Shown here piece by piece: positions 45,555 to 57,482 of a stretch of DNA of 64,000 bases. Location: positions 76,201,825-76,265,824 of the forward strand of contig NC_072482.1 of NCBI RefSeq assembly GCF_027574615.1, written 5' to 3'. Under the pieces are notes generated by a model, which did not search any database, was not told where the DNA came from, and worked only from the letters and a program-made list of their open reading frames with translations. This stretch comes from Eptesicus fuscus. Its lineage: Eukaryota > Chordata > Mammalia > Chiroptera > Vespertilionidae. Numbering within the stretch: the first letter of the stretch is position 1; the number at the start of each line of letters is the position of its first letter. The position numbers and the translations under genes were made by a program.

Positions 45555-46012
45555 TAAGATTTGGAAACAGCCTAAGTGCCCATCAGCAGATGAGGGGATT
45601 AAAAAACTGTGGTACATCTACACAACGGAATACTATGCTGCTGTAAAAAAGAAGGAACTCTTACCATTTGCAGCAGCATGGATGGAACTGGATAGCATTA
45701 TGCTAAGCAATTAAGCCAGTCAGAGAAAGATCAATATCACATGATCTCACTCATTTGTGGACTATAAAGAACAACATAAACTGACGAACAAAAATAGAAC
45801 CAGAGACATAGAAGCATCAAACAGACTGTCCAACCTATGAGGGAAGGCGGAGGGTGAGGGGGTAAGAGATCAACCAAAGGACTTGTATGCATGCATATGA
45901 GCATAACCAATGGACACAGACAGGGGCAGGGGTGCCTAGGGAGAGGTCAATGGGAGAAAAGGGAGACTTATATAATACTTTCAATAATAAATAATTTAAA
46001 TTAAAAAAAAAA
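45555..46012 (+). mobile_element. Young bat L1 3' end, sense
   Basis: Runs from TTTGGAAACAGCCTAAGTGC and CCATCAGCAGATGAG through AACTGTGGTACATCTACACA, GCAGCATGGATGGAACTGG and CTCACTCATTTGTGGACTAT to a 3' UTR ending TAATACTTTCAATAATAAA and a poly-A tail. The words are little diverged. It is 5' truncated and encodes no complete domain. Confidence 0.93.
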
Positions 46013-46013
46013 G

Positions 46014-48045
46014 ATACTACCTCTATTCAACATTGTACTAGAGGTTCTTGCCAGGGCAATTAGGCAAGAAAAAAAAATGCACTCAGGAAAAAAAGAAGTA
46101 AAACCATCTCTATTTAAAAATGACATAGAAATTCCTAAATATTCCACTAAAAACTATTAAAAATAATAATCAATTTCATCAAGGTTTCAGGATACAAGAG
46201 CAATAAACAAAAACTAATTGTATTTCTACACAGTAGCAATAAGCACATCAAAAATAAAATTAATAAAACAACTATATTTATAATAGAATGCAAAAATAAA
46301 ATATACATAAATTTAACAAAAATCACAGTAGTTATACTCTGAATGCTATAAAACAGTGTTGAAAGAAATTAAAGATTTAAATAAATGAAAAGACATTCTT
46401 ATTCATAGACTGAAAGGCATAATAATGTTGATACAATAGTTCTCACGTTGATCTATAATTTGACATAATCCCTATGAAAATTGCAGCTTTTTTTTTGTTG
46501 AAGTTGTTGTGGTAGAAATTGACAAGCTGATGCTAAAGTTCATATGAAAAGCATCTGACCCAGAAAAGCCAAAACAATCTTGAATAAGAACAAAGTTAGA
46601 GGACTTACTATGAAGCTATAGTTTTGAAAACCTGCTATGGTCTGAAACATACTATGGAGCTATGACAGTTTAATGTTGACATAAATATAGACATAAAGAC
46701 CAATGGAAAAAAAAAAGACCAATGGAATGGAATTGAGAGTCCAGAAATAGATCCTCACATTTGTGGTCAGTTGATTTTCAAAAAGGGTGCCAAGACATTT
46801 TAATGGGGGAAGAAAAACCTTTTCAACAAGTGGTACTGAGATAACTAGATATATCATGCTAAAGAAGTTGTACCCCTAACTCACACCATCTATAAAAATT
46901 AACTCAAAATTAATGAAAGATCTAAATGTAAGATATAAAACTATAAACTCTTAGAAGAAAACAGAGGTATAATTCTTTGTAGTCATGAATTTGCCAATGG
47001 TTTCTTGCATATAATACCCAAAGCCTGAGCAATAACAACAACAAAAGATAAACTGGACATCACCAAAATTAAAAACTTTTGTGCTTCAAAGAACACCATA
47101 AAGAAAGTGAAAAGACTACACAAAAAAATTTCAAATTGTATATCTGATAAAGGACTTGTATCTAGAATATGTAAATAATTATTACAACTCAATAATAATA
47201 ATAAAAAAAGAGATAACTAACCCAATTGAAAATAGACAAAGGATCTGAGTGGACAGTTCTCCAAAGAATGTATGCAATAGCACACAAAAAGATGCCATCA
47301 GAAAAATGCCAATCAAAACCATAATGAGATTCCACTTCATTCCCACTGAAATAGCTATAATCAAAAAGGCAGATAATAACAAATGTTGGCAAGGTTGTGG
47401 AGAAATTGGAACCTTCACACTGGTGGGAATATAAAATGGTATAGTTTCTTTGGAAAACAATATGGTATTTTCTCAAAAAGTTAAACATAGCATTACTATG
47501 TGACCAAACAATTTCATTCCTAGGTAGATACTTAAGAAAAATTAAAACATATGTCCACACAATACTTCTACATGAATATTGATAGCAGCATTATTCACAA
47601 TAGTCAAAAAGTAGAAACAGCCCAATGACTATCAACTGATGAATAGATAAATAATGTGACATATCCACACAATGAAATATTATTTACCAATAAAAAGTAA
47701 TGAAGAACTGTGAAATAGATGAACCTTGACAACATACTGCTAAGTCAAAGAAGCCAATCACAAAGGTCTACAGATTGTATGTTTCCATATACATAAAATG
47801 TCTATAATAGGCAAATCAATAGAGACAGAAAGTACATTAATGGTTTTCAGGGGCTAATGGGACAGGGTTTGGGGCAATGTATGATAATGTGTATGGGGTT
47901 TCTTTTTTAGGTGCTGAAAAATTTTGGAGTTAGATAATGGGGATAGTTTCATAACTTTGTGAATATACTGAAAACCAGTGAATTGTACACTTTAAAGACT
48001 GCGTTTTATGATGTGTGAATTAAATCTTTAAAACATTTTAAAGAA
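46014..48045 (+). mobile_element. Older L1, ORF2 3' part and 3' UTR, sense
   Basis: Begins at CTATTCAACATTGTACTAGA (ORF2 reverse transcriptase region), passes through AACACTGTTTTATAGC-type sequence on the minus strand, GCATATAATACCCAAAGCC, GAGCAATAACAACAACAAAA, ACTGGACATCACCAAAATTA, AATGCCAATCAAAACCATAA, and ends in a 3' UTR with GAATTGTACACTTTAAAGAC and AATTAAATCTTTAAAACA. About 2 kb remain, with many stops. Minus-strand frames here (46660-47560) are shadows. Confidence 0.92.
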
Positions 48046-50202
48046 TCTATAAAACTTCTAATTCTGATCATGACCCAATAATTGCTGAGAGAATTGTCTT
48101 CTCACTGTTAATCACTATAAACATGGATAAAAGTTGTGATAGAGGTTTTGAAGCACTGGGCAACAGGTGTAACAAACTGTCATTGTTGAAAGAATGGAGA
48201 AGTATGAGATGAGCCTCATCTTTCCTGTACTTGAGCATATGAAGATGGAGCCAAATAGAATATAGTAAGTTTATTTAGCTGATGAGGCAATTCTTTGATT
48301 TCAGAAGAAGTACAGAAGGTGAAATTTGAGAAACAGGTTCCCAGTTTTAAGGAAGCTACTCAGAAGGGTGAGGATAAGGATGGGGGTTGCATTGCTTCCT
48401 TGGCCATGGTCTGAACTCTGCTCACACAGGGTCAGAATCCATGAGGCTCAGAAGAGCATAGCTCCTATGAGGCAGAGCAGTAAATGAAGATATCAGAGTT
48501 TGCTCTGTGTTGGGAGGGTGGGAGGAAGAGAGGGAGAAAAAATGAGTTGAATTACAGATATACAATTGGTTATATTGCCTAGCAATAGTGGTCATCATCA
48601 TGAGAAGTTTTAACTTCTCCAGTGATCAAACAAAACCAAAAATATCTTAAATAATTATTAAGGGTTATTGACAATGTCAATCCACAAAAAAATTAAATAA
48701 TAATGGAAGTTGTTAAATACCGAGTAAATTCCATATACCAAAGACTCACTAACTGTGAGGAAAACTACTGTAGAATGAGAATAATAAGGAAGGTTAAGTC
48801 TAAGTATTTGATGAAATTTATTTCTTTCGGCAAATTATTGTTTTGTGGAGTGATAGGCTGAAAGAAGATGAGTAATGGAGAAAGAAAAGGAAATTCTAAG
48901 AAAATTAATACTCAATAAATTATTCTCTAGAACAAAATTCTTCCAGAAATATATTTTTCCAACAAGATCTTATTAATCCATTCACCTAGGTGAAATCTGG
49001 TTTAGAGTCAAACTACACACAGTTACGCTAAAAGCACTACTCAATTTTAGAATAAGGGATTCATATCCACGAAGGTGTGAATCAAGCAGTTAATATCTCA
49101 CCCTCATGTCCTTTCCATTTGAGTAAAGAATACATCTGTCAATTCCAAACATTTATTCACTTATTGGCTGAACAAAAAGGTCAATTGAAAATGAGGTCAG
49201 GAAAAACATGAGCCTGGTCTTATCACATTAACAAGTGATTTTAAAAATTGTTTTAGCCTTGTAGTACGTGGTTAGTCATCACCATGTGTGCCACTAACTC
49301 AAACTAGATACTTGTTCTTTTGCCAAATAATGTCACTTTAAATGTGTGCAAATATCAATATTACAGTGAAATTCAGGACCTAAATTCTGACAAGGTGTGA
49401 CCACATGCATGGTAATGAAATTTCATCTGTTCCCTTAAAATTTCTCCTCTAAAGATGCTTTATTTTAGGAGAAATGGAACCCATTTACGTTTAAAATATC
49501 CATTCAAGACAGCTATGAAAAAATAAACTGTACTGAAAAAATTCTAGCTCTAAGTATATATGGATTTGTTATTCACTGTAACTCATTTGTAATGTTTTCT
49601 AAAGAACTAAATTTTTTAATACATTATGTATGAGAAAGAAAAGTTTCACTGTGTTGTATATTAGGTTAAACCCTTTAAAATAAATACTAGACAGTGAAAT
49701 TAATCACAATATGCCTCCATTTCACATTTTCCTGCAGTTAATGTTCATTTTTTAAAGGGCTGGCTAAGGGCCCAAAGAGGATCATGTAACACTGAAAAAA
49801 ATCCCAGATCCCTGGAAAACATTATAGAGACATTCCAATGTATTTAATTTTTTTAAAATGATATTTGTCAAATTGTTAGCCATCTATTAGACTGTGAACT
49901 CTGTGAATATACCACCATTTTAAAATGTTGATAATATATCTTATTGGCCTTCCCACTAGCCAAGAGTTCCTGGTAAAATATTTTCCTACCACATAAGCCA
50001 CTAGTCATCAACCATGTCAAACAATATTTTCAATTTGGATAATGAAATTCTACTTTGACTATACTTAATAAATAACCAAGAGACATATAATCTTAGCCAT
50101 ATAATATTTTAAGCATATTTAAATCAAGTTATATTACATACAGGAATTTAAAACAAAACATTTATATTGATCTCACATACATAAATATATTATCTGTTTT
50201 AT
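48046..50202. other. AT-rich DNA, mostly unclassified
   Basis: No exon supported. A segment at about 49880-49975 (CATCTATTAGACTGTGAACT followed by TATTGGCCTTCCCACTAGCC) resembles a worn L2 3' end. The rest contains no repeat I can name. Confidence 0.45.
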
Positions 50203-50219
50203 AAATATATAATTTTTAA

Positions 50220-50552
50220 TCTTTATTGTTCAAATTATTACAGATGTCCCTCCCCCCCCCCATAGCTCCCTTCCACCTGGTTCCCACCCACCCCAGGCCC
50301 TCGCCACCCCATTGTCCACGTCCATATGTACTGCATACATGCATATAAGATCTTTGTCCTATCTCTTCCTGCACACCCCCACATCCCCTTCCCCCCAAGA
50401 ATTGTCAGTTCGCTCCATTTCCATGCCCCTGATTCTATTACATTCACCAGTTTATTCTGTTCATCAGATTTTTTATTCATTTGATTTTTAGATTCACTTG
50501 TTGATAGATATGTATTTGTTGTCACTTTGTTGTTCATAATTTTTCTTCTTCT

Positions 50553-50584
<32 letters not shown>

Positions 50585-50768
50585 CTCTTCTCCTTCTCCT
50601 TCTCCTTCTTCTCTTCTTCTTCTTCTTCTAGAATACCTTTCAGCAGCAACAAGACTGAGCACACAGCCCACAAAGGGGTGCACCAAGAGTGTCCACCTCA
50701 GGTGATTGGGGAGGCTGAGCCACTGGGCCCTATAGGAAACCTACTATACAAGGCCACTCTATCAACTC
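50220..50768 (-). mobile_element. Young L1 3' end with perfect 17-base TSD
   Basis: AAATATATAATTTTTAA lies at 50203-50219 and again at 50769-50785. Between them is the reverse complement of the bat L1 3' UTR (TCTTTATTGTTCAAATTATT, ATTCACCAGTTTATTCTGTT, TTGTTGTCACTTTGTTGTTC), an expanded TTC tract and a short 5' remnant (50630-50768). The well-preserved duplication indicates a fairly recent insertion. Confidence 0.94.
50543..50629 (+). repeat. (TTC)n/(CTT) tract inside the L1
   Basis: Imperfect TTC/CTC triplets, continuing into TCC/TTC mixtures. On the element's own strand it is a GAA tract. Expansion-prone purine/pyrimidine DNA. Confidence 0.95.
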
Positions 50769-50879
50769 AAATATATAATTTTTAACTCAGTCTTATTTAG
50801 AATGGAATTCAATGGCAAATATGTATTTAAAGACGTGGAACAGAAATATGCTAAAAATATCAAATAAATTAACAAGCTG

Positions 50880-51425
50880 TGTTCTCTTTGATAAATAGAT
50901 AAAATATACACAATATAAAAATTACCGTTATAATCATTTTAGGTGTACAGTTCAGTGCCATTAAGTACATACACCTAGTTGTGAATTATCATCATCCATC
51001 TATCTCCAAAACCTTTTTATCTTCCTAAACTGAAACTCTGTACCTCTTAAACAGTAACTCCGCATTACCTACTCCTGCCAGTACCAGAAAGTATATTCTA
51101 CTTCCTGTCTCTATGAATTTGACTAATCTAGATACTTCATATAAGTGGAATTATACAATGCCTTTCCTTTTGTGACTGGCTTATTTCACTTAGCATAACA
51201 CTTTCAGGACTCATCCATTTGTAGCATGCCATACTTTTCTTCCTTTTTAAGATTGGGTAATGCATATAACCACACTTTGTTTATTCATTTATTCATCAAT
51301 GGACATCCTTTGGCTCTTGTGAATAATGCCTCTATGAACATGGGTATACAAATATCCATTCAAGTCCCATTTAATTATTTTGGCTATATGCCAATAAGTA
51401 AAATTTCTGAGTTCTTTGCAATGTA
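50880..51425 (-). mobile_element. Old L1 3' UTR, antisense
   Basis: TTTTAGGTGTACAGTTCAGT, GCCATTAAGTACATACAC, ATGAATTTGACTAATCTAGA, TATAAGTGGAATTATACAAT, TGACTGGCTTATTTCACTTA and CATCAATGGACATCC follow the antisense L1M 3' end in order. Confidence 0.9.
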
Positions 51426-51588
51426 ATTTAATTAAATTATTGATTTACCCATGGGTTCATTATATATTTTAAAGTCAGTTGTTGATGTTTTGAGGGACAC
51501 TATTATCATATCCTCCCCTAGAATCTTTATGATCAACACATTTTCTTTCCATAACTCCTTGCCTTGGAAGGATTGATGAGATTTCTTA

Positions 51589-51817
51589 TAGCCCTAACTG
51601 GTTTGGCTCAGTGGATAGATAGAGCGTCGGCCTGCTGACTGAAGGGTCCCAGGTTCGATTCCAGTCAAGGGCATGTACCTTGGTTGCGGGCACATCCCCA
51701 GTAGGGGGTGTGCAGGAGGCAGCTGATAGATGTTTCTCTCTCATCGATGTTTTTAACTGTCTATCCCTCTCCCTTCCTCTCTGTAAAAAAATCAATAAAG
51801 CATATTTTAAAAACAAA
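51589..51817 (+). mobile_element. Ves SINE, sense, with TSD
   Basis: The tRNA-derived head starts TAGCCCTAACTGGTTTGGC. The A box (TGGCTCAGTGG) and B box (GGTTCGATTCC) of the RNA polymerase III promoter are both recognisable. The body has GGGCATGTACCTTGGTTGCG, and the tail has CAATAAAGCATATTTTAAAA. The duplication AGATTTCTTA flanks it (51579-51588 and 51818-51827). The short minus-strand frame across it is an artefact. Confidence 0.95.
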
Positions 51818-51927
51818 AGATTTCTTACAAAACAATAAAAGAGATTTCTTAAGGTGGTCTACCATTCTTGACCTATTTATTAATTCTGAATACTCATTTT
51901 GCTTAAGGAGACTTAAATTTTAGCTTT

Positions 51928-52250
51928 CGTTTTATTGTTTTGTTTTATTTTTATTTTTGTTATCCTCACCCGAGGATATTTTTCCATTGATTTTTTTAGG
52001 GAGATGAAAGGGAATGAGGAGAGAGAGGGATAGGAAAGGAAGGGAGGGAGGGAGGAAGAGGGAAAGAGGGAGGGAGAAACATCAATGTGAGAGAAACACA
52101 TTGATTGGTTGCCTCCTGCATGTGCCCCAACTGGGGTCAGGGATGGATCGATCCTGCAATCCAGATTTGTGCCCTTGACCAGAATCAAACCCACCACACT
52201 TCTGTGCACGGGCCGATGCTCTATCCACTGAACAACACGGCCAGGGCTAG
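51928..52250 (-). mobile_element. Ves SINE, antisense, with TSD
   Basis: The reverse complement of the same family: GTGCCCTTGACCAGAATCAA, GGGCCGATGCTCTATCCACT and AACAACACGGCCAGGGC are the antisense of the tRNA-like head. A long A-rich purine tail (52010-52080) follows on the plus strand's left. ATTTTAGCTTT flanks at 51917-51927 and 52251-52261 form the target duplication. It faces the sense copy about 110 bases away. Confidence 0.95.
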
Positions 52251-52262
52251 ATTTTAGCTTTT

Positions 52263-52585
52263 GAAGAATCAAAGCTAGAAGAAGCTTGGAATAAAACCTA
52301 AAACATGTTGCCTATTCCCTAACCTTCATATAATATAAACTCATTCTAATTCAATTGAACACTCTTCTATTGCAGATCTCTAGAAGACAAAATTTCCAAG
52401 CTTTACTCATCAATCTCTATGTACAAGTGTCTCTCAAGAGAAGATTCTTTATATCAAAATAAATCTATCTTTGCTGTTGCTCTTTCTACTCTGCTCCTGT
52501 GCCAGCCCCTCTCTCCACTCCTCTCCATTCTGAGCTCTACATCATTCCTAAAATGTTCACACTGATCTTTGGAAATTCAGCATTG
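52263..52585. other. Unclassified DNA
   Basis: No gene or named repeat recognised. Confidence 0.5.
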
Positions 52586-52589
52586 TCAT

Positions 52590-52762
52590 CTCAGAAGTTC
52601 TTCCTGGCATGCTAGGATGATTACAGTTCCCTTGTCTAAAAAATGGAGGGAAAATTTCCTCCCTCCATTAGTTTGCTGTGGGAACTCAATGTAGAAAGAT
52701 TTGCTTAACACTATCTAAGGCACATAGTAAGTTCTCAATAAATATTAGTTGTTACCAATGTA
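52590..52762 (+). mobile_element. MIR SINE 3' part, sense
   Basis: CTCAATGTAGAAAGATTTGC, TTAACACTATCTAAGGCACA and TAGTAAGTTCTCAATAAATA follow the MIR tail. Confidence 0.75.
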
Positions 52763-53094
52763 ACCAAAATTTTATAGGGAGTGAAAACAGTTGCTTTATA
52801 TTTTTATATTAAAGTTTACTTCATGTAAAATCATTATTATTTTATCATTTAGATGAAGTTTTTTTTTTTACTAATACATCTTACTTTTACTTTTCCTAAC
52901 TGCTCTTCCCTAAATCTTTACTAAATTATCCTAATCTATTTCAGTTGTACAGCCCAAAACTAAACATGATTTCCAAGTCTGAGAATGAGAAATGTCAAAT
53001 ACAAGTAGAGATGGGAAGAGGAGAGATGCTAATTTAATATTAATGAAATGTTTTCCATTTTATGATGCTTGTTCTCTGATAACCTATTGATATA
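52763..53094. other. AT-rich DNA, perhaps worn CR1/L3
   Basis: TTGTACAGCCCAAAACTAAA and CATGATTTCCAAGTCTGAGA loosely resemble antisense CR1/L3 sequence. Weak. Confidence 0.3.
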
Positions 53095-53285
53095 GTACTA
53101 TGTTCTTCTTAGCCATTTTTGGGTCACAGACCCATTTGCAAATATAATGAAAAGTATGGATTGTCTCTTTTCTCCCAAAACATGTACACTCACTATTTTA
53201 CATTAAAATTCCGGGGATGCATGGACCTCTCCTGAATGTTTCAGGCGAGTTCATATATCCCAGGTTAACAGAGTACTGTATAATA
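53095..53285 (+). mobile_element. Ancient DNA transposon (MER-type) relic
   Basis: TTTTGGGTCACAGACCCATT, ATTCCGGGGATGCATGGACC and CCCAGGTTAACAGAGTACTG follow a common eutherian DNA-transposon relic. The exact family is not named. Confidence 0.55.
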
Positions 53286-54559
53286 TAAACATGCTAAATC
53301 TCAATTGTTCCATTTTCCTCTGAAATATATCTCGGATTTTTTTGTCCTAATATTTTATCCCATTCTACTACCTTCCTGTCTACAACTCTATATTGTTTTC
53401 CAGTGGTTAGACCAAGACTGACTTAGCCAAATGCTCTATACACTGCAGAGAGCAACCGAGGGAGCACAGCAGTGGATTATGTCTGTGTATAGGATAAACC
53501 AATATCTCTCTTTCCTCACACTTGTATAGCCAGTGTTAGGAAACCCCTCTTCAGGCACAAAGATAACACACACTCAAGAAAATTTTAAATTCCTTAGCAT
53601 ATTTTAAAATTCTAAAACAGAAAAAGTAAAGGTTATGAATTCATGTCATAGCTTAGAAAATGAGCTTCAATTCAGTTTCCTTTTAAAAATGTTTTCACAA
53701 AATTACAGAAAACTTTGAACAAACCTAGTAGACTTTGTAATTTTTTTGTGAGATATTAAGACAAATTGGATAACAATCTAACTCGGGTAGACTAAATTTG
53801 ATTCATCCAAGGGCTTTTACAATCTCATTTTACAAGTGAATGAGATTGCTTTCTAGTCTGTAATATTTTTATACAGATGTTTATAGGTAGTCCATTTCAT
53901 TTGAAAGCGAAAACTAATATCATTGAGAACAGAGGAAAAACACAAGACAAACTCTCACCCCATGATGAACAAGGCAATTTAATTCTAAATCAAATACATT
54001 GATTGCCAAAAAAAAGTCTTAACAATGTAATTCTGAGGTGTTTAATTTGAACTTTCGTTTATACGAAATGCAACTTGAAGTTTAGTTTGATCATAATTGA
54101 CCTTGTCACCCTATATCTGATTGGCTCTGTCTTATTTTCCAATACTCAGGAGGTCCTCCAAAGAAGGGCATGCAAATGATCAACCCTCCCTGTTTATCTA
54201 CTTGTCATAGCTTTAGTAGATTTAGTAAGTTAAGTCCTGCTGTTCTGTGTATCATCAGCAACCAGTCAGATGACACCAACCCCCCTGAGGAATAGACCTT
54301 TAGAACTGTTAGAGACTCAAGGTATCATTGAATAGGAGCTTGACAATATGAATGAGAATTTAAGGAGATTGCTTCCAGTCCGGTTGTGAAATAACTGATG
54401 GACAGGGGAAGAAAGAAAAAGAGTGACTTAGCTGCAAATGCTGAGAGATCATCTAATTTCACCTGCTTATTCTATAAATGAAAACATGCAGTAACTGATT
54501 ACTCTTAGATTAGGAGGAGGGCAGGATTTAGGAGGGAAAATCAGTCATTTGAGATTTGA
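53286..54559. other. AT-rich DNA, no gene seen
   Basis: No exon or nameable repeat. Confidence 0.5.
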
Positions 54560-54680
54560 GAAACCTGAATTCCAGACTTAACCTTGCCATTAATATTGGG
54601 CAAGATAGTTTTTCTGTGTCTCAGTTGCCACAAATATTAAATGAAAGGGTGGGTTAGAATTCCATGATGTTAATCTTAAA
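54560..54680 (+). mobile_element. MIR fragment, sense
   Basis: CCTGAATTCCAGACTTAACC, TTGGGCAAGATAGTTTTTCT, GTGTCTCAGTTGCCACAAA is the MIR core. Confidence 0.75.
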
Positions 54681-54949
54681 CTAGGCTGGTTTAATTCCCA
54701 GGCTAATACTTCTTCTGAAAATTTACATTCTAAAATATGAGCATAATAAATGGTAATCTTTATCACCAAGTTAATATTAAGAAGTCCTAGTTATAATAAT
54801 AATTATTATTATTCAATTAATATTAACTCCAATAGGACTGATAAGATGGTCTGACCTTTAAAATATATTAGGTTTAAATTATACTTTTACAAGTTATTAA
54901 TAAAATTTTATTTTCCATTCTTTTAACAATATACCTACAGTTATTCATT

Positions 54950-55370
54950 TTAAAAATATATTAAGCACTTCACCCACATTTCTGGGTTCTAGAAATACAA
55001 CAGTAAGTTGTATAGAAAAGAACCCTGTCTTCAAAGATAAAGAGCTTATAAGATTTAAATTTAAAAAATTCAGAGTGTGATCATTTTATTAAAGAAATGA
55101 AACTGATTTTTATAGAAAATATTGAAGATGTTGCTACAAACTGAATAGTCTTTTCTAAAAGGGAGAAACTTGGCTGAGGCACACGTCATGAAAATAAATC
55201 AGTTATGCTGAAAGGCACAGAGATAGGCAGGTACAAAAGTCATATAGTTGGAATGAGTTTGCCCTTCAAGGAATAGAAAGAAGGCCAGTGTGTCATGATA
55301 TGGGAAGAGGTCTGAGGGATAGGCAAGGGCCAGCTTGGATAATAAGTTAAGAGTTTCCAGTGAAATATTA
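54950..55370 (-). mobile_element. L2 LINE fragment, antisense
   Basis: Two parts in register: TTCTAGAAATACAACAGTAA with AACCCTGTCTTCAAAGATAA, then AGAAGGCCAGTGTGTCATGA with GGATAGGCAAGGGCCAGCTT. Both are antisense L2, with an unrelated or diverged section between them. Confidence 0.65.
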
Positions 55371-56180
55371 TACATTTACAACAACTAAGAACCTTTAAAC
55401 ATTAATATAAATGTATTTATTCAAGGGGACTTTTTGCTTAAAACCCAAACTGACTGTAGGTACTTCTTCCTTCTATGGGGTGGGAGTGTGGGGAGAGTGA
55501 TATGCACTAGTATGTGTGACTGTGTGTGGGTGTGGGTGTAAGTATGTGGTTTGGCTATGAATATTTCTTAAAAATTGAGTAAAACTTTTCTATACTCCTC
55601 ACTTCCGCTTGTAGACATGAGCAAAGGACAGATAATGGGTAGTAGCTGAAATAGATGTTTAATGAGTCCTTGAATGTGCCTTAGAAACTCAGAGTTGAAT
55701 TTAGGTCTGGTTAGAGAAAGTAGAATTATCCTATAAAGGAGAAGAGGGTGTTTGTTTAGAACAGAGGATATATAGCTGAGGGCCAACATACTTTTATGTA
55801 GAGAAATGACAAATATTCAAAATGTTACCTAATTGCTATGAAAAATGCTTTAGTTTCAACAAACTTTCAGTAAAGTCATCTACACTGAAAAGTATTTTAT
55901 TTGTGAGATTTGCTTTTCTAGAGGGAATCAAGGAAAAGAGTTATGTTCCATGTTTGAATGGAGCAAAGCAGAAATGATTGAACAAATACAGTAGTGAGCC
56001 TCAGAATCCTGTGACATCTGGAACTTGGGGCCGGAAGTGACCATGAAAATTTGTGTCCAGCAGGAATGCATAGATATCTTAGAAAGAACATGGGATGGGT
56101 GACCTTTGAGTTGGCGTATTTGTGCATTCATTTTCAGTATCTCATCACTATGAAGTCTCTTAAAGGAAAATAAAGTAATT
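55371..56180. other. Unclassified DNA
   Basis: No gene or repeat family recognised. TG/GGTG-rich simple sequence lies at 55510-55550. Minus-strand frames at 55918-56131 have no recognised motif. Confidence 0.45.
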
Positions 56181-56235
56181 GGAGGAAGGAAGGAGGAAGG
56201 AAGAAAGGAAGGAAGGAAGGGAGGAAGGGAGGGGG

Positions 56236-56284
<49 letters not shown>
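56181..56284 (+). repeat. Purine tract: GGAA units then (GA)n
   Basis: A 104-base all-purine run broken by one C at 56240. The left half is GGAA/GGGA units, the right half about 22 GA units. Possible triplex-forming DNA. Confidence 0.97.
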
Positions 56285-56288
<4 letters not shown>

Positions 56289-57414
56289 ATTTCTTTCTAG
56301 AAACTATAAGCATCCATGATGCCCAAACATTCAATTGGCAAGAAAAAGAAAAAGTCAAGTTAGTTGTTCAATGCAGAGTAGGCAAATAATTGGCTGATTG
56401 GGTAAGTTTTTCACTTTCCAACCACTTGCTTTGGCATAACATAGACATAGCTCAAAAATAAATAAGAGTAGAACCACATTCACTTTACTCGAAATTCTGA
56501 GAAATTCAAACATGTTTTTAGTTTTATCAGCAAGAATCCATGTGACTGACTTGTCCCATTTGCTCTGGGATTCTGGAGTTTTAAGTGGGCCAGAGTTTTG
56601 AAGTGTTGAAAGATATTATAAAGCACTTACAAGTATTCAGCTAGTCAGACTGCTCAATTAGCTGAACATTTATAACCTCAAAATTTTGACAGAGCATGAT
56701 TCATGTAAGAACGACCCCTTGGACAACAGATGGCTTTATTGTAGGTATGCCTGAGAGAAAGCATACAAAGTAAAGTGATTTAAAGGAAATAAAAATGGAA
56801 CATGTAGAGAAAGTAAAATTGAACTTAGGAGATGGATTGTACTCTTAAGAAAAGGAAATTATTGAAAAATTTAGCTGATATATTTTTAATGATAGGGTGT
56901 TGTTTTTTTTTAATTTTACTTAAGAATATTCAAGACATTCATTTATGTGGGACATACCACAAAAACAATATAGACCATAACTAATATCTGGTTACTATCT
57001 AGCCAACTCATACTAACTCATATTACAAATCTAAATTAAGTATTTAGAAAAAAAATAAAAACAACAGGGCTTGAGAAGTAAGAACCAAAATGTCAACTAA
57101 AAACCTAAATCTATAGAATTTTAGCTTCTTTTTTTAATTATAGCTATGGGATGTTTATATATCAAATGTTAATTTAAAAGGGTTTATTGATTTCTAAAGG
57201 AGAAACAAAAGGTGATGGATCCATCTAAATAAAATTATGTATTTTCAGGTATGTAAAGTGCTTTTAGAAACTGAAATGAGTGCTAATAGAAATTTACTTT
57301 AGACTCGAGAAAGAAACATCAGATTCTAAAATATGCTTCATGTAGAATCCATAGAACAAACACAAAATTTCCTTTTCGTTTGGAGCCTATTGTGTACATA
57401 TTATATTACTGTAA

Positions 57415-57415
<1 letters not shown>
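56285..57415. other. AT-rich DNA, nothing recognised
   Basis: No exon, CpG cluster or named repeat. Confidence 0.5.
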
Positions 57416-57417
<2 letters not shown>

Positions 57418-57463
<46 letters not shown>

Positions 57464-57482
57464 CTCTCCCCCCTCTCTTTCT
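57418..57482 (+). repeat. (CT)n microsatellite
   Basis: About 21 CT units, then an imperfect pyrimidine tail (TCTCTCTCCCCCCTCTC). It marks the abrupt left border of the GC-rich block. Confidence 0.97.

Noticed and set aside
46660..47560. Minus-strand open frames of 65-123 codons with hydrophobic stretches
   Set aside because: They lie antisense to a recognisable L1 ORF2. A/T-rich antisense DNA gives false hydrophobic peptides.
51591..51665. tRNA gene
   Set aside because: The A and B boxes are present but belong to the Ves SINE head. The rest of the element and its target duplication follow, and the cloverleaf is not intact.
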